From NCBI GenBank assembly GCA_017940445.1, contig JAGAYQ010000214.1:1-11318 (forward strand): a stretch of 11,318 nucleotides of DNA, given 5' to 3'. Shown one piece after another: positions 6,260-11,318 of this stretch (the first letter of the stretch is position 1; every line of letters begins with the position of its first letter). The notes beneath the pieces were generated by a model that did not search any database, had not been told where the DNA came from, and was given only the letters and a program-made list of their open reading frames with translations. A program made the position numbers and the translations under genes. The DNA is from Pyramidobacter sp. Its GTDB lineage: Bacteria > Synergistota > Synergistia > Synergistales > Dethiosulfovibrionaceae.

Positions 6260-7312
6260 ATGGCAAAAGTCCTTATGAAGGGCGCTGAAGCCCTTGCACA
6301 GGCTGCGATCAGCGGTGGGTGCCGTTACTTCTTCGGATATCCCATCACGCCTCAGAATGAAGTGCCCGAGTACATGGCCGCGCATCTGCCGGAAGTCGGC
6401 GGCGTCTATGTGCAGGGCGAGAGCGAAGTTGCTTCGATCAACATGGTCCTTGGCGCGGCCTCGACCGGCGCCCAGGTCATGACCTCTTCGTCGAGCCCGG
6501 GAATCTCGCTGATGTCCGAAGGCCTCAGCTACCTGGCGGCTAACGAATATCCCGCGGTCGTGCTCAACGTCATGCGCGGCGGTCCTGGACTGGGCGGCAT
6601 CCTGCCGGCTCAGGGCGACTACGGCCAGGCGACCCGCGGCGGCGGCAACGGCGACTATCATCTGATGGTCCTCGCTCCCAGCGATCTTCAGGAAGCTGTC
6701 GATCTGATCCAGAAGTCGTGGGATTACGCTTTCAAGTACATGAACCCCGTCATGGTCATCGCCGACGGTTTCATGGGCCAGATGATGGAGCCCGTTGAGA
6801 TCAAGGAGCGCAAGGCGGAGAAGGGCGACTGGCAGAAGTGGGCCGTCGGCTGCTTCCGTGAGCGCGGCAACAAGCGCACCGTGTTCCACAGCCTTTTCCT
6901 TGCGGCCGAGCCTCTTGAGGAGCACAACAAAAAGCTCATGAAGAAGTACGCCGAGATGCAGAAGGAAGCCATGTGCGAGGAGTACATGCTCGACGACGCC
7001 GAAGTGGTCATCGCTTCGTTCGGCACCACGGCCCGCATCGCCAAGACCGCGATCATGCACCTGCGCGCCGAAGGCCTGAAGGTCGGCCTGATCCGCCCGA
7101 TCACCGTCTATCCGTTCCCTTACGAGAACTTCAAGAAGCTGCCTTCGACGGTTCGCCACATCCTTGACGTGGAGATGAACTGGGGCCAGATGATCGACGA
7201 TGTGAAGCTGGCGACGGAGTGCAAGTATCCGGTGTCGTTCTACGGCCGCTGCGGCGGTTTCGCTCCCTCGGTCGAAGAGATCGAAGACGAAGTCCGCAAG
7301 CTGTTTGCTTAG
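6260..7312 (+). CDS. vorB: 2-oxoacid:ferredoxin oxidoreductase alpha subunit (VorB/KorA type)
   Basis: The 350-residue alpha subunit carries the pyrimidine-binding half of the thiamine diphosphate enzyme. Visible features are GYPITPQNEVPEYM (26-39), the GESEVASI segment with its conserved glutamate for cofactor activation, the MTSSSSPGISLMSEG stretch and MRGGPGLGG. The C-terminal domain (about 240 onward) has EVVIASFGTTARIAKTAI and LIRPITVYPFP, typical of the transketolase C-terminal-like domain. The opening MAKVLMKG and the length near 350 resemble subunits annotated VorB (3-methyl-2-oxobutanoate:ferredoxin oxidoreductase), but KorA (2-oxoglutarate) cannot be excluded from sequence alone. 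The reaction is oxidative decarboxylation of a 2-oxoacid with CoA to acyl-CoA, CO2 and reduced ferredoxin. An AGGAGG (6245-6250) sits 9 bases upstream. Confidence 0.92.
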   Translation: MAKVLMKGAEALAQAAISGGCRYFFGYPITPQNEVPEYMAAHLPEVGGVYVQGESEVASINMVLGAASTGAQVMTSSSSPGISLMSEGLSYLAANEYPAVVLNVMRGGPGLGGILPAQGDYGQATRGGGNGDYHLMVLAPSDLQEAVDLIQKSWDYAFKYMNPVMVIADGFMGQMMEPVEIKERKAEKGDWQKWAVGCFRERGNKRTVFHSLFLAAEPLEEHNKKLMKKYAEMQKEAMCEEYMLDDAEVVIASFGTTARIAKTAIMHLRAEGLKVGLIRPITVYPFPYENFKKLPSTVRHILDVEMNWGQMIDDVKLATECKYPVSFYGRCGGFAPSVEEIEDEVRKLFA

Positions 7313-7324
7313 GAGGGGATCAGA

Positions 7325-8068
7325 ATGTCTGAAGTCAAAGTCTACTCAAGACCCGAAACATGGATGAAGGGCGTTCACACCCACTACTGCCCTGGCTGCG
7401 GCCACGGCATCGCCCACCGCATGATCTGCGAGGCGATCGACGAGCTGGGCATCCGCGCTGATGCGATCACGATGTCGCCCGTCGGCTGCGCCGCCATGTT
7501 CTATAACTATCTCGACATCGACTGCATCGAAGCCGCTCACGGCCGTGCGCCGGCGACGGCAACGGGCATCAAGCGCGTGCTTCCCGACAAGATCGTCTTC
7601 ACCTACCAGGGCGACGGCGACCTTGCCTCGATCGGTATGGCCGAGATCATCCACGCTGCCAACCGCGGCGAGAAGATCAGCGTGTTCTTCATCAACAACG
7701 CCATTTACGGCATGACCGGCGGCCAGATGGCCCCGACGACGCTGATCGGCCAGAAGGCGACCACCTGCCCCAACGGCCGTGACGCTGAGCTGACCGGTAT
7801 GCCCATCCGCATGTGCGAGCTGCTTGCTTCGCTTGCGACGCCGGCTTACATCGAGCGCGTCTCGCTGGCCAAGCCTTACCTGGCCAAGGCCAAGAAGGCC
7901 ATCAAGAAGGCCTTCCAGACGCAGATCGATAAGAAGGGATTCAGCTTCGTCGAGATCCTTTCCACCTGCCCGACCAACTGGGGCCTGTCGCCTCTTGACG
8001 CGTTCGACTGGCAGGTCAAGAACATGATCCCCTATTATCCCCTTGGCGTGTTCAAGGATTTTGAATAG
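7325..8068 (+). CDS. 2-oxoacid:ferredoxin oxidoreductase beta subunit (thiamine diphosphate-binding)
   Basis: The 247-residue beta subunit binds the thiamine diphosphate and probably the proximal [4Fe-4S] cluster. The cofactor motif is GDGD (96-99) with NNAIYGMTGGQ (124-134) as the metal-binding end. C22 and C25 in HYCPGCGHG, C55 in SPVGCAAM and C215 in STCPTNWG lie where related enzymes have their four cluster ligands. The APATATGIKR segment is typical of KOR/VOR beta subunits. The ribosome site AGGAGG (7311-7316) overlaps the alpha-subunit stop codon and lies 8 bases from the ATG, so the subunits are translated in close coupling. The symbol could be korB or vorA; substrate specificity is unresolved. 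Confidence 0.93.
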   Translation: MSEVKVYSRPETWMKGVHTHYCPGCGHGIAHRMICEAIDELGIRADAITMSPVGCAAMFYNYLDIDCIEAAHGRAPATATGIKRVLPDKIVFTYQGDGDLASIGMAEIIHAANRGEKISVFFINNAIYGMTGGQMAPTTLIGQKATTCPNGRDAELTGMPIRMCELLASLATPAYIERVSLAKPYLAKAKKAIKKAFQTQIDKKGFSFVEILSTCPTNWGLSPLDAFDWQVKNMIPYYPLGVFKDFE

Positions 8069-8079
8069 GAGGAACGACC

Positions 8080-8634
8080 ATGGCATTTTATAAAGAACTG
8101 ATCGCCGCCGGTTTCGGCGGACAGGGCGTGATGATGCTGGGCCAGCTGGTGGCGTATGCCGGCATGTACGAGGGACGCAACGTCTCGTGGATCCCTTCGT
8201 ATGGTCCTGAGATGCGCGGCGGCACGGCCAACTGCAGCACGGTCGTCAGCGAAGAGCCCGTAGGCTCGCCCGTCATCAGCAAGTGCGACGTGTGCGTGGT
8301 CATGAACCATCCTTCGCTCGACAAGTTCAAGGACGCTCCCCGCAAGGGCGGCGTGCTGATCTACAACAGCGACCTGGTCGACTATCCCGATCACCGCGAC
8401 GACGTGACGGTCATCCCCGTCGCGGCTGAGAAGCTGGCGGTCGAGTGCGGCTCGCCGAAAGTCGCCAACATCATCCTTCTCGGCGTGGTCGTGGCTTCGT
8501 CGGGCATCGTTTCGCGCGAGGCGGCCAAGCACGTTGTCGAGGAGAAGCTCGGCAAGAAGAAGCCGCAGTTTTTGCCGATGAACCTCAAGGCCCTGCAGAT
8601 GGGCTTTGACATCGTCGACAAGCTCGGCAAGTAA
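8080..8634 (+). CDS. 2-oxoacid:ferredoxin oxidoreductase gamma subunit
   Basis: The 184-residue protein is the gamma subunit, which in related enzymes forms part of the CoA-binding and subunit-interface region. It shows the family pattern GFGGQGVMMLGQ near the N-terminus (11-22), the conserved SYGPEMRGGTANC stretch, then CDVCVVMNHPSLDKF, and a C-terminal half with NIILLGVVVASSGIV. The length is normal. AGGAGG (8067-8072) overlaps the beta-subunit stop, 7 bases from the ATG. It completes the delta-alpha-beta-gamma set. The next gene begins on the base after its TAA. Confidence 0.93.
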   Translation: MAFYKELIAAGFGGQGVMMLGQLVAYAGMYEGRNVSWIPSYGPEMRGGTANCSTVVSEEPVGSPVISKCDVCVVMNHPSLDKFKDAPRKGGVLIYNSDLVDYPDHRDDVTVIPVAAEKLAVECGSPKVANIILLGVVVASSGIVSREAAKHVVEEKLGKKKPQFLPMNLKALQMGFDIVDKLGK

Positions 8635-9162
8635 ATGGAGCGCCGGCTCAGCTCCAGGCGCATTTACGAGGGGCGAATCCTCAGTCTGCGCGTCGACGAA
8701 GTCGAAGTGTCGCGCAACGGCCGTCATGCACATCGCGAAGTCGTCGAGCATGGCAGCGCTGTGGCGATCCTGGCGCGCGATGATCAGGGGCGTCTGCTTT
8801 TCGTGAAGCAGTTCCGCTATCCTCTCGGCGCCGAGCTGCTGGAGATCCCTGCCGGGCTGATGGAATCCGGCGAGTCTCCGCAAGAGTCCGCGCAGCGCGA
8901 ACTGCGAGAGGAGACCGGCTACCGCGCCGGCTCGTGGACGGAACTGCCGCCCATCTGGTCCACTCCGGGATTTTCAGACGAGAAGCTATTTCTCTTTTTC
9001 GCCGAAGAGCTGGAATGGGCGCCGCTTGAGCAGGACGAGGACGAGGATATCGCCCTCGTGCGCATGACCGAAAGCGAAGCGCGCGCGCTGCTTGATTCGA
9101 CTCAGGCGCAGGACGCGAAGACGATGTTCGCTCTGGCGTGGTATTTTGCCCGCAAATTGTAA
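8635..9162 (+). CDS. Nudix hydrolase, ADP-ribose pyrophosphatase type
   Basis: The 175-residue protein carries a perfect Nudix box at 74-96 (consensus Gx5Ex7REUxEExGU): G74, E80, R88-E89, E92-E93 and G95. The N-terminus SSRRIYEGRILSLRVDEVEV and the FVKQFRYPLGAELLEIPAG run just before the box are typical of bacterial ADP-ribose pyrophosphatases (NudF/YqkG-like), which hydrolyse ADP-ribose to AMP and ribose 5-phosphate. The substrate is inferred from this resemblance. The ATG directly follows the gamma-subunit TAA with no spacer, and no ribosome site is recognisable before it, so translation probably depends on ribosomes finishing the gamma gene. It ends the operon; a terminator lies 25 bases beyond the stop. 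Confidence 0.92.
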   Translation: MERRLSSRRIYEGRILSLRVDEVEVSRNGRHAHREVVEHGSAVAILARDDQGRLLFVKQFRYPLGAELLEIPAGLMESGESPQESAQRELREETGYRAGSWTELPPIWSTPGFSDEKLFLFFAEELEWAPLEQDEDEDIALVRMTESEARALLDSTQAQDAKTMFALAWYFARKL

Positions 9163-9187
9163 TTTCTGCACGAAAACGTGGTATGAT
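9157..9187 (+). promoter_or_regulatory. Candidate extended -10 promoter for xerD
   Basis: TGGTATGAT (9179-9187) is a full extended -10 (TG-n-TATGAT). TTGTAA (9157-9162) could act as a -35 with a long 19-base spacer and overlaps the last codons of the Nudix gene. Transcription would start near 9193-9195, inside the left arm of the terminator stem that follows. Confidence 0.5.
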
Positions 9188-9223
9188 AGGATCGGCTCTG
9201 GACAGGGCCGATCCTGTTTTTTT
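9188..9223 (+). terminator. Intrinsic terminator after the oxidoreductase-Nudix operon
   Basis: An 11-bp stem (arms 9188-9198 and 9205-9215, AGGATCGGC pairing with GCCGATCCT plus a T-G and a C-G pair) has a TGGACA loop. It is followed by G and seven T residues (9217-9223). It sits 25 bases after the Nudix stop and ends 17 bases before xerD. Confidence 0.88.
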
Positions 9224-9240
9224 ATGAAAGGTGAGCTGAC

Positions 9241-10134
9241 ATGCCCGCATCGTTTGAAACGTCGCGCGCCGCGTTTGAGGATTACATCCTCCTGGAGCGC
9301 GGCCAGAGCAAAAACACGGCCGGCGCGTATCGCCGCGGGCTGGAACTGTGGCGGAACTACTGCGACGAATCGGGACTCGATCCCATGAAGGTGGAGCAGG
9401 AGTCGCTGTCGACGTTCATCGCCTTTTTGAGGGACGAGGGCCGCGCCAGCTCGTCGATCCAGCTGATCGCCGCCGGTCTGCGCAGCTGGGTGCGCTACCG
9501 CGTGCTCAACGGCGAGCTGCCGCCGGACACGTGGATCCCGGTGCTGCCGGCGAAGACGAAAAAGCTGCCGAAGATCCTCACCGAGGGCGAGATCCAGCGC
9601 ATCCTTGCCGCCTGCGACGGCGACAGCTATTTCGACTGCCGTGACCGCACGGCGCTGCTGACGCTGGCCAACTGCGGCGTGCGTGCCAGTGAGCTGTGCG
9701 GGCTGAAGATCAGCTCGCTCAACCTCGACGACAAGAGCATGGTCGTCTTCGGCAAGGGCAGCAAGGAACGGTATGTCCCGTTTGCTGAAGACCTGAAAGA
9801 ACAGCTTGAGCTCTATCTGAAAAAAAGGCTCGAATTCCTGCACGGCGACACAGAGGAGAAGACGCTCTTCCTTTCGTCGCGCCGCGAGCCTTTAAGCCGC
9901 GTCGATCTGTGGAAGATCGTCCAGAAGCGCGGCGGGATGGCGCACATACCCGAAGAACGCCTGTTCCCGCATGTGCTCCGCCATTCGCTGGCGACGCACA
10001 TGCTGCGGCGCGGCATGGACATGCGCACGCTTCAGGAGTTCCTCGGACATTCTTCGATCGCCACGACCGAGAAATATTTGCATTTTGATCTGGAACTGCG
10101 CGACGTGTACGACCGCAGCCATCCCAGAGCGTAA
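9241..10134 (+). CDS. xerD: Site-specific tyrosine recombinase XerD
   Basis: The 297-residue tyrosine recombinase has an N-terminal SAM-like DNA-binding domain (about 1-90) and a C-terminal catalytic domain. The six catalytic residues are R148 (GVRASELCGL), K172 (GKGSKER), H244 and R247 (HVLRHSLATHML), H270 (LGHSSIATTEKY) and nucleophile Y279. These are the same numbers as in E. coli XerD, which strongly favours XerD over XerC or an integrase. XerC/XerD resolve chromosome dimers at dif during division. The neighbourhood also fits: in Bacillus the xerD homologue (ripX) lies near a purine nucleoside phosphorylase gene, as here. A GAAAGGTGA site (9226-9234) precedes the ATG by 6 bases. No dif-like site or integrase partner gene is seen, so this is a housekeeping gene, not a mobile element. 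Confidence 0.92.
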   Translation: MPASFETSRAAFEDYILLERGQSKNTAGAYRRGLELWRNYCDESGLDPMKVEQESLSTFIAFLRDEGRASSSIQLIAAGLRSWVRYRVLNGELPPDTWIPVLPAKTKKLPKILTEGEIQRILAACDGDSYFDCRDRTALLTLANCGVRASELCGLKISSLNLDDKSMVVFGKGSKERYVPFAEDLKEQLELYLKKRLEFLHGDTEEKTLFLSSRREPLSRVDLWKIVQKRGGMAHIPEERLFPHVLRHSLATHMLRRGMDMRTLQEFLGHSSIATTEKYLHFDLELRDVYDRSHPRA

Positions 10135-10158
10135 TCACAGAGAAAGCGAGTGATCCTG

Positions 10159-11004
10159 ATGGATATGAAGGAATATTCAGCATGCGTGGCAGCGGCTTTT
10201 GCCGCGGTCAAAGCGCGTGTCCCGTTTGTACCGCAGGTCGCGATCATCCTCGGTTCCGGCCTCGGCGAGCTGGCCGAGGCGGTGAACGATCCGGTCATCA
10301 TCCCCTACGGCGAGATCCCCGGCTGGAAGGTGTCGACAGCTCCCGGCCATATCGGGCGGCTCCTCTGCGGCACGATCGGCGGCGTTCCCGTCGTCGTCAT
10401 GCAGGGGCGGCTCCACTGCTACGAGGGATATACGCCGTGGGAGACGACGCTCCCGGTGCGCGTCTTCGGGCTCTGGGGCGTTAAAACGCTGATCGTGACG
10501 AACGCTTCAGGCGGCGTCAACTGGGATTACTCCGCTGGAGACGTGGCGCTGATCACTGACCACATCAACCTGACGGGGCTCAATCCGCTCACCGGCCCGA
10601 ACAACACGGAATGGGGGCCGCGTTTCCCGGATATGTCCGAGGCGTACAGCAAACGCCTGCTCTCCATTGCCAAAGAGGCCGCGGCTGCGTTGCAGCTGCC
10701 GGTGCACGAGAGCGTCTACATCGGCATGGCCGGTCCGTCATACGAGACGCCTGCCGAGATCCGCATGGCGCGCGCACTTGGCGCCGACATCGTCGGCATG
10801 TCTACGGTCCATGAAGTGATCGCCGCCAACCACATGGGCATGGAGGTGTGCGGCATCTCCTGCGTCTCCAACCAGGCGGCGGGCATGAACGGCGGAAAGC
10901 TCTCGCATCAGGAAGTGCTCGATCAGATGTCGCGCTCTTCGGAGAAAGTGGCCTATCTGATCTCCAAGATGCTCGAGCTTTATCATGTTCACGACGGGCA
11001 GTAA
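10159..11004 (+). CDS. punA: Purine nucleoside phosphorylase (6-oxopurine, trimeric type)
   Basis: The enzyme phosphorolyses inosine and guanosine to base and ribose 1-phosphate in purine salvage. From the ATG at 10159 the protein has 281 residues. Phosphate-site residues are S33 (LGSGLG), H64 (TAPGHIG), R84 and H86 (GRLHCYEGY), with Y88, A116 (TNASGG), E196 (GPSYETPAE), M214-S215 (VGMSTVHE) and N238 (VSNQAAGMN) around the nucleoside. S33, H64, R84, H86 and Y88 match human PNP numbering. The Glu/Asn pair (E196, N238) indicates 6-oxopurine preference. The numbering supports the start at 10159; a GTG at 10150 would add three residues. The only ribosome site is a weak GCGAG 8 bases upstream. The gene follows xerD by 24 bases and is probably cotranscribed. 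The symbol follows Bacillus-type naming and could be pupG elsewhere. Confidence 0.93.
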   Translation: MDMKEYSACVAAAFAAVKARVPFVPQVAIILGSGLGELAEAVNDPVIIPYGEIPGWKVSTAPGHIGRLLCGTIGGVPVVVMQGRLHCYEGYTPWETTLPVRVFGLWGVKTLIVTNASGGVNWDYSAGDVALITDHINLTGLNPLTGPNNTEWGPRFPDMSEAYSKRLLSIAKEAAAALQLPVHESVYIGMAGPSYETPAEIRMARALGADIVGMSTVHEVIAANHMGMEVCGISCVSNQAAGMNGGKLSHQEVLDQMSRSSEKVAYLISKMLELYHVHDGQ

Positions 11005-11013
11005 GGTCACGGC

Positions 11014-11318
11014 ATGGGACTGCTGTTCAAGATCATCCGCACGGTCATCGTGCCGCTGCTGCTGATCAGCTTTGTGCGCTCGTTCCTGCAGGACTTTCTG
11101 CGCCAGGCGTCACAGCGAAGCGGCCCAAAGCGTGACTGGAACCCCGGCGGAAGTTCGTTCAGCGGGGGCGGACGGAGCGCGCCGAAGTCTGCTTATGAGG
11201 TTTTCGGCCTGCCGCGCAGCGCTTCGGATGACGAGATCCGCGCGCGCTATCGCGAGCTGATTTCCAAATACCACCCCGACAAGTTTGCGGGACTGAACGA
11301 TCCCGAGTTCTCGCGCCT
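11014..11318 (+). CDS. Membrane-anchored J-domain protein (partial, 3' end beyond the window)
   Basis: The frame opens at an ATG at 11014 and runs off the window after 101 codons. Residues 3-21 (LLFKIIRTVIVPLLLISFV) form a likely N-terminal membrane anchor. A Gly/Ser-rich linker (about 36-57) follows, then a J domain from about residue 60: SAYEVFGLPRSASDDEIRARY, and the KYHPDKF segment with the HPD motif at 87-89, which stimulates Hsp70 ATPase activity. It is therefore a DnaJ-family co-chaperone tethered to the membrane, not canonical DnaJ, where the J domain is at the very N-terminus. An AAGG overlaps the stop of the phosphorylase gene, 7 bases upstream, suggesting cotranscription. Any further domain is outside the window. 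Confidence 0.88.
   Translation, partial: MGLLFKIIRTVIVPLLLISFVRSFLQDFLRQASQRSGPKRDWNPGGSSFSGGGRSAPKSAYEVFGLPRSASDDEIRARYRELISKYHPDKFAGLNDPEFSR

Noticed and set aside
6182..7159. 325-codon minus-strand open frame opposite the alpha subunit
   Set aside because: Antisense shadow of a strongly conserved gene; no family features.
7346..8086. 246-codon minus-strand open frame opposite the beta subunit
   Set aside because: Antisense shadow; the plus strand has TPP and cysteine motifs and an AGGAGG start.
8035..8883. 282-codon minus-strand open frame opposite the gamma subunit and Nudix genes
   Set aside because: It spans two recognisable plus-strand genes and their junction and has no motifs.
8986..9843. 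285-codon minus-strand open frame opposite the Nudix and xerD genes
   Set aside because: It runs through a terminator and two recognised genes; this is chance openness in GC-rich DNA.
9241..10134. The tyrosine recombinase as a mobile-element or phage integrase
   Set aside because: Catalytic residue numbering equals E. coli XerD, the neighbours are housekeeping genes, and no attachment repeats or tRNA target are seen.
1..11318. CRISPR array, tRNA, rRNA or riboswitch
   Set aside because: I looked for regularly spaced repeats, tRNA-like cloverleaf sequence and known riboswitch cores on both strands and saw none.

Overview
The window is high-GC bacterial chromosomal DNA with tightly packed genes, many ATGA overlaps and strong AGGAGG ribosome sites. 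The gene content suggests a strict anaerobe that ferments amino acids. The key evidence is a complete four-subunit 2-oxoacid:ferredoxin oxidoreductase operon preceded by a P-loop ATPase. A member of Synergistota (Pyramidobacter/Jonquetella-like) is my best guess, but this is inferred from gene content and base composition, not from a marker gene.

Left block (1-2310, minus strand). An apparent operon runs leftward: a D-2-hydroxyacid dehydrogenase, then exonuclease III (AP endonuclease), then a gene cut by the window edge. The N-terminus of this last gene weakly resembles a class II (prolyl-type) aminoacyl-tRNA synthetase. Divergent from it, on the plus strand, come an unrecognised 230-residue protein, peptide deformylase (def) and methionyl-tRNA formyltransferase (fmt). 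Together def and fmt form the N-formylmethionine cycle. A strong, probably bidirectional hairpin terminator ends this unit at 4577-4626.

Middle (4627-5100). A conspicuous AT-rich island lies between GC-rich genes. It has no intact gene. On the minus strand it carries two long open stretches that would join into one reading frame of about 135 codons if a single A were restored in an A run, so it is probably a decayed foreign gene. It also contains two near-identical copies of a roughly 20-bp element with a TGTCGACA palindrome.

Right block (5101-9162, plus strand). This holds the ATPase, a 2x[4Fe-4S] ferredoxin subunit, the alpha, beta and gamma subunits of a KOR/VOR-type oxidoreductase, and a Nudix hydrolase (ADP-ribose pyrophosphatase type) that starts on the base after the gamma stop codon. 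The complex would oxidatively decarboxylate a 2-oxoacid (branched-chain 2-oxoacid or 2-oxoglutarate) to an acyl-CoA and reduce ferredoxin.

End (9163-11318). An extended -10 promoter partly overlaps an intrinsic terminator. It is followed by XerD recombinase, a 6-oxopurine nucleoside phosphorylase and the start of a membrane-anchored J-domain protein. In Bacillus the xerD homologue likewise lies near a purine nucleoside phosphorylase gene.

Most of the window is ordinary core metabolism. The items most worth a second look are the AT-rich island, the synthetase-like gene at the left edge, the ATPase linked to the oxidoreductase, and the nested promoter/terminator.
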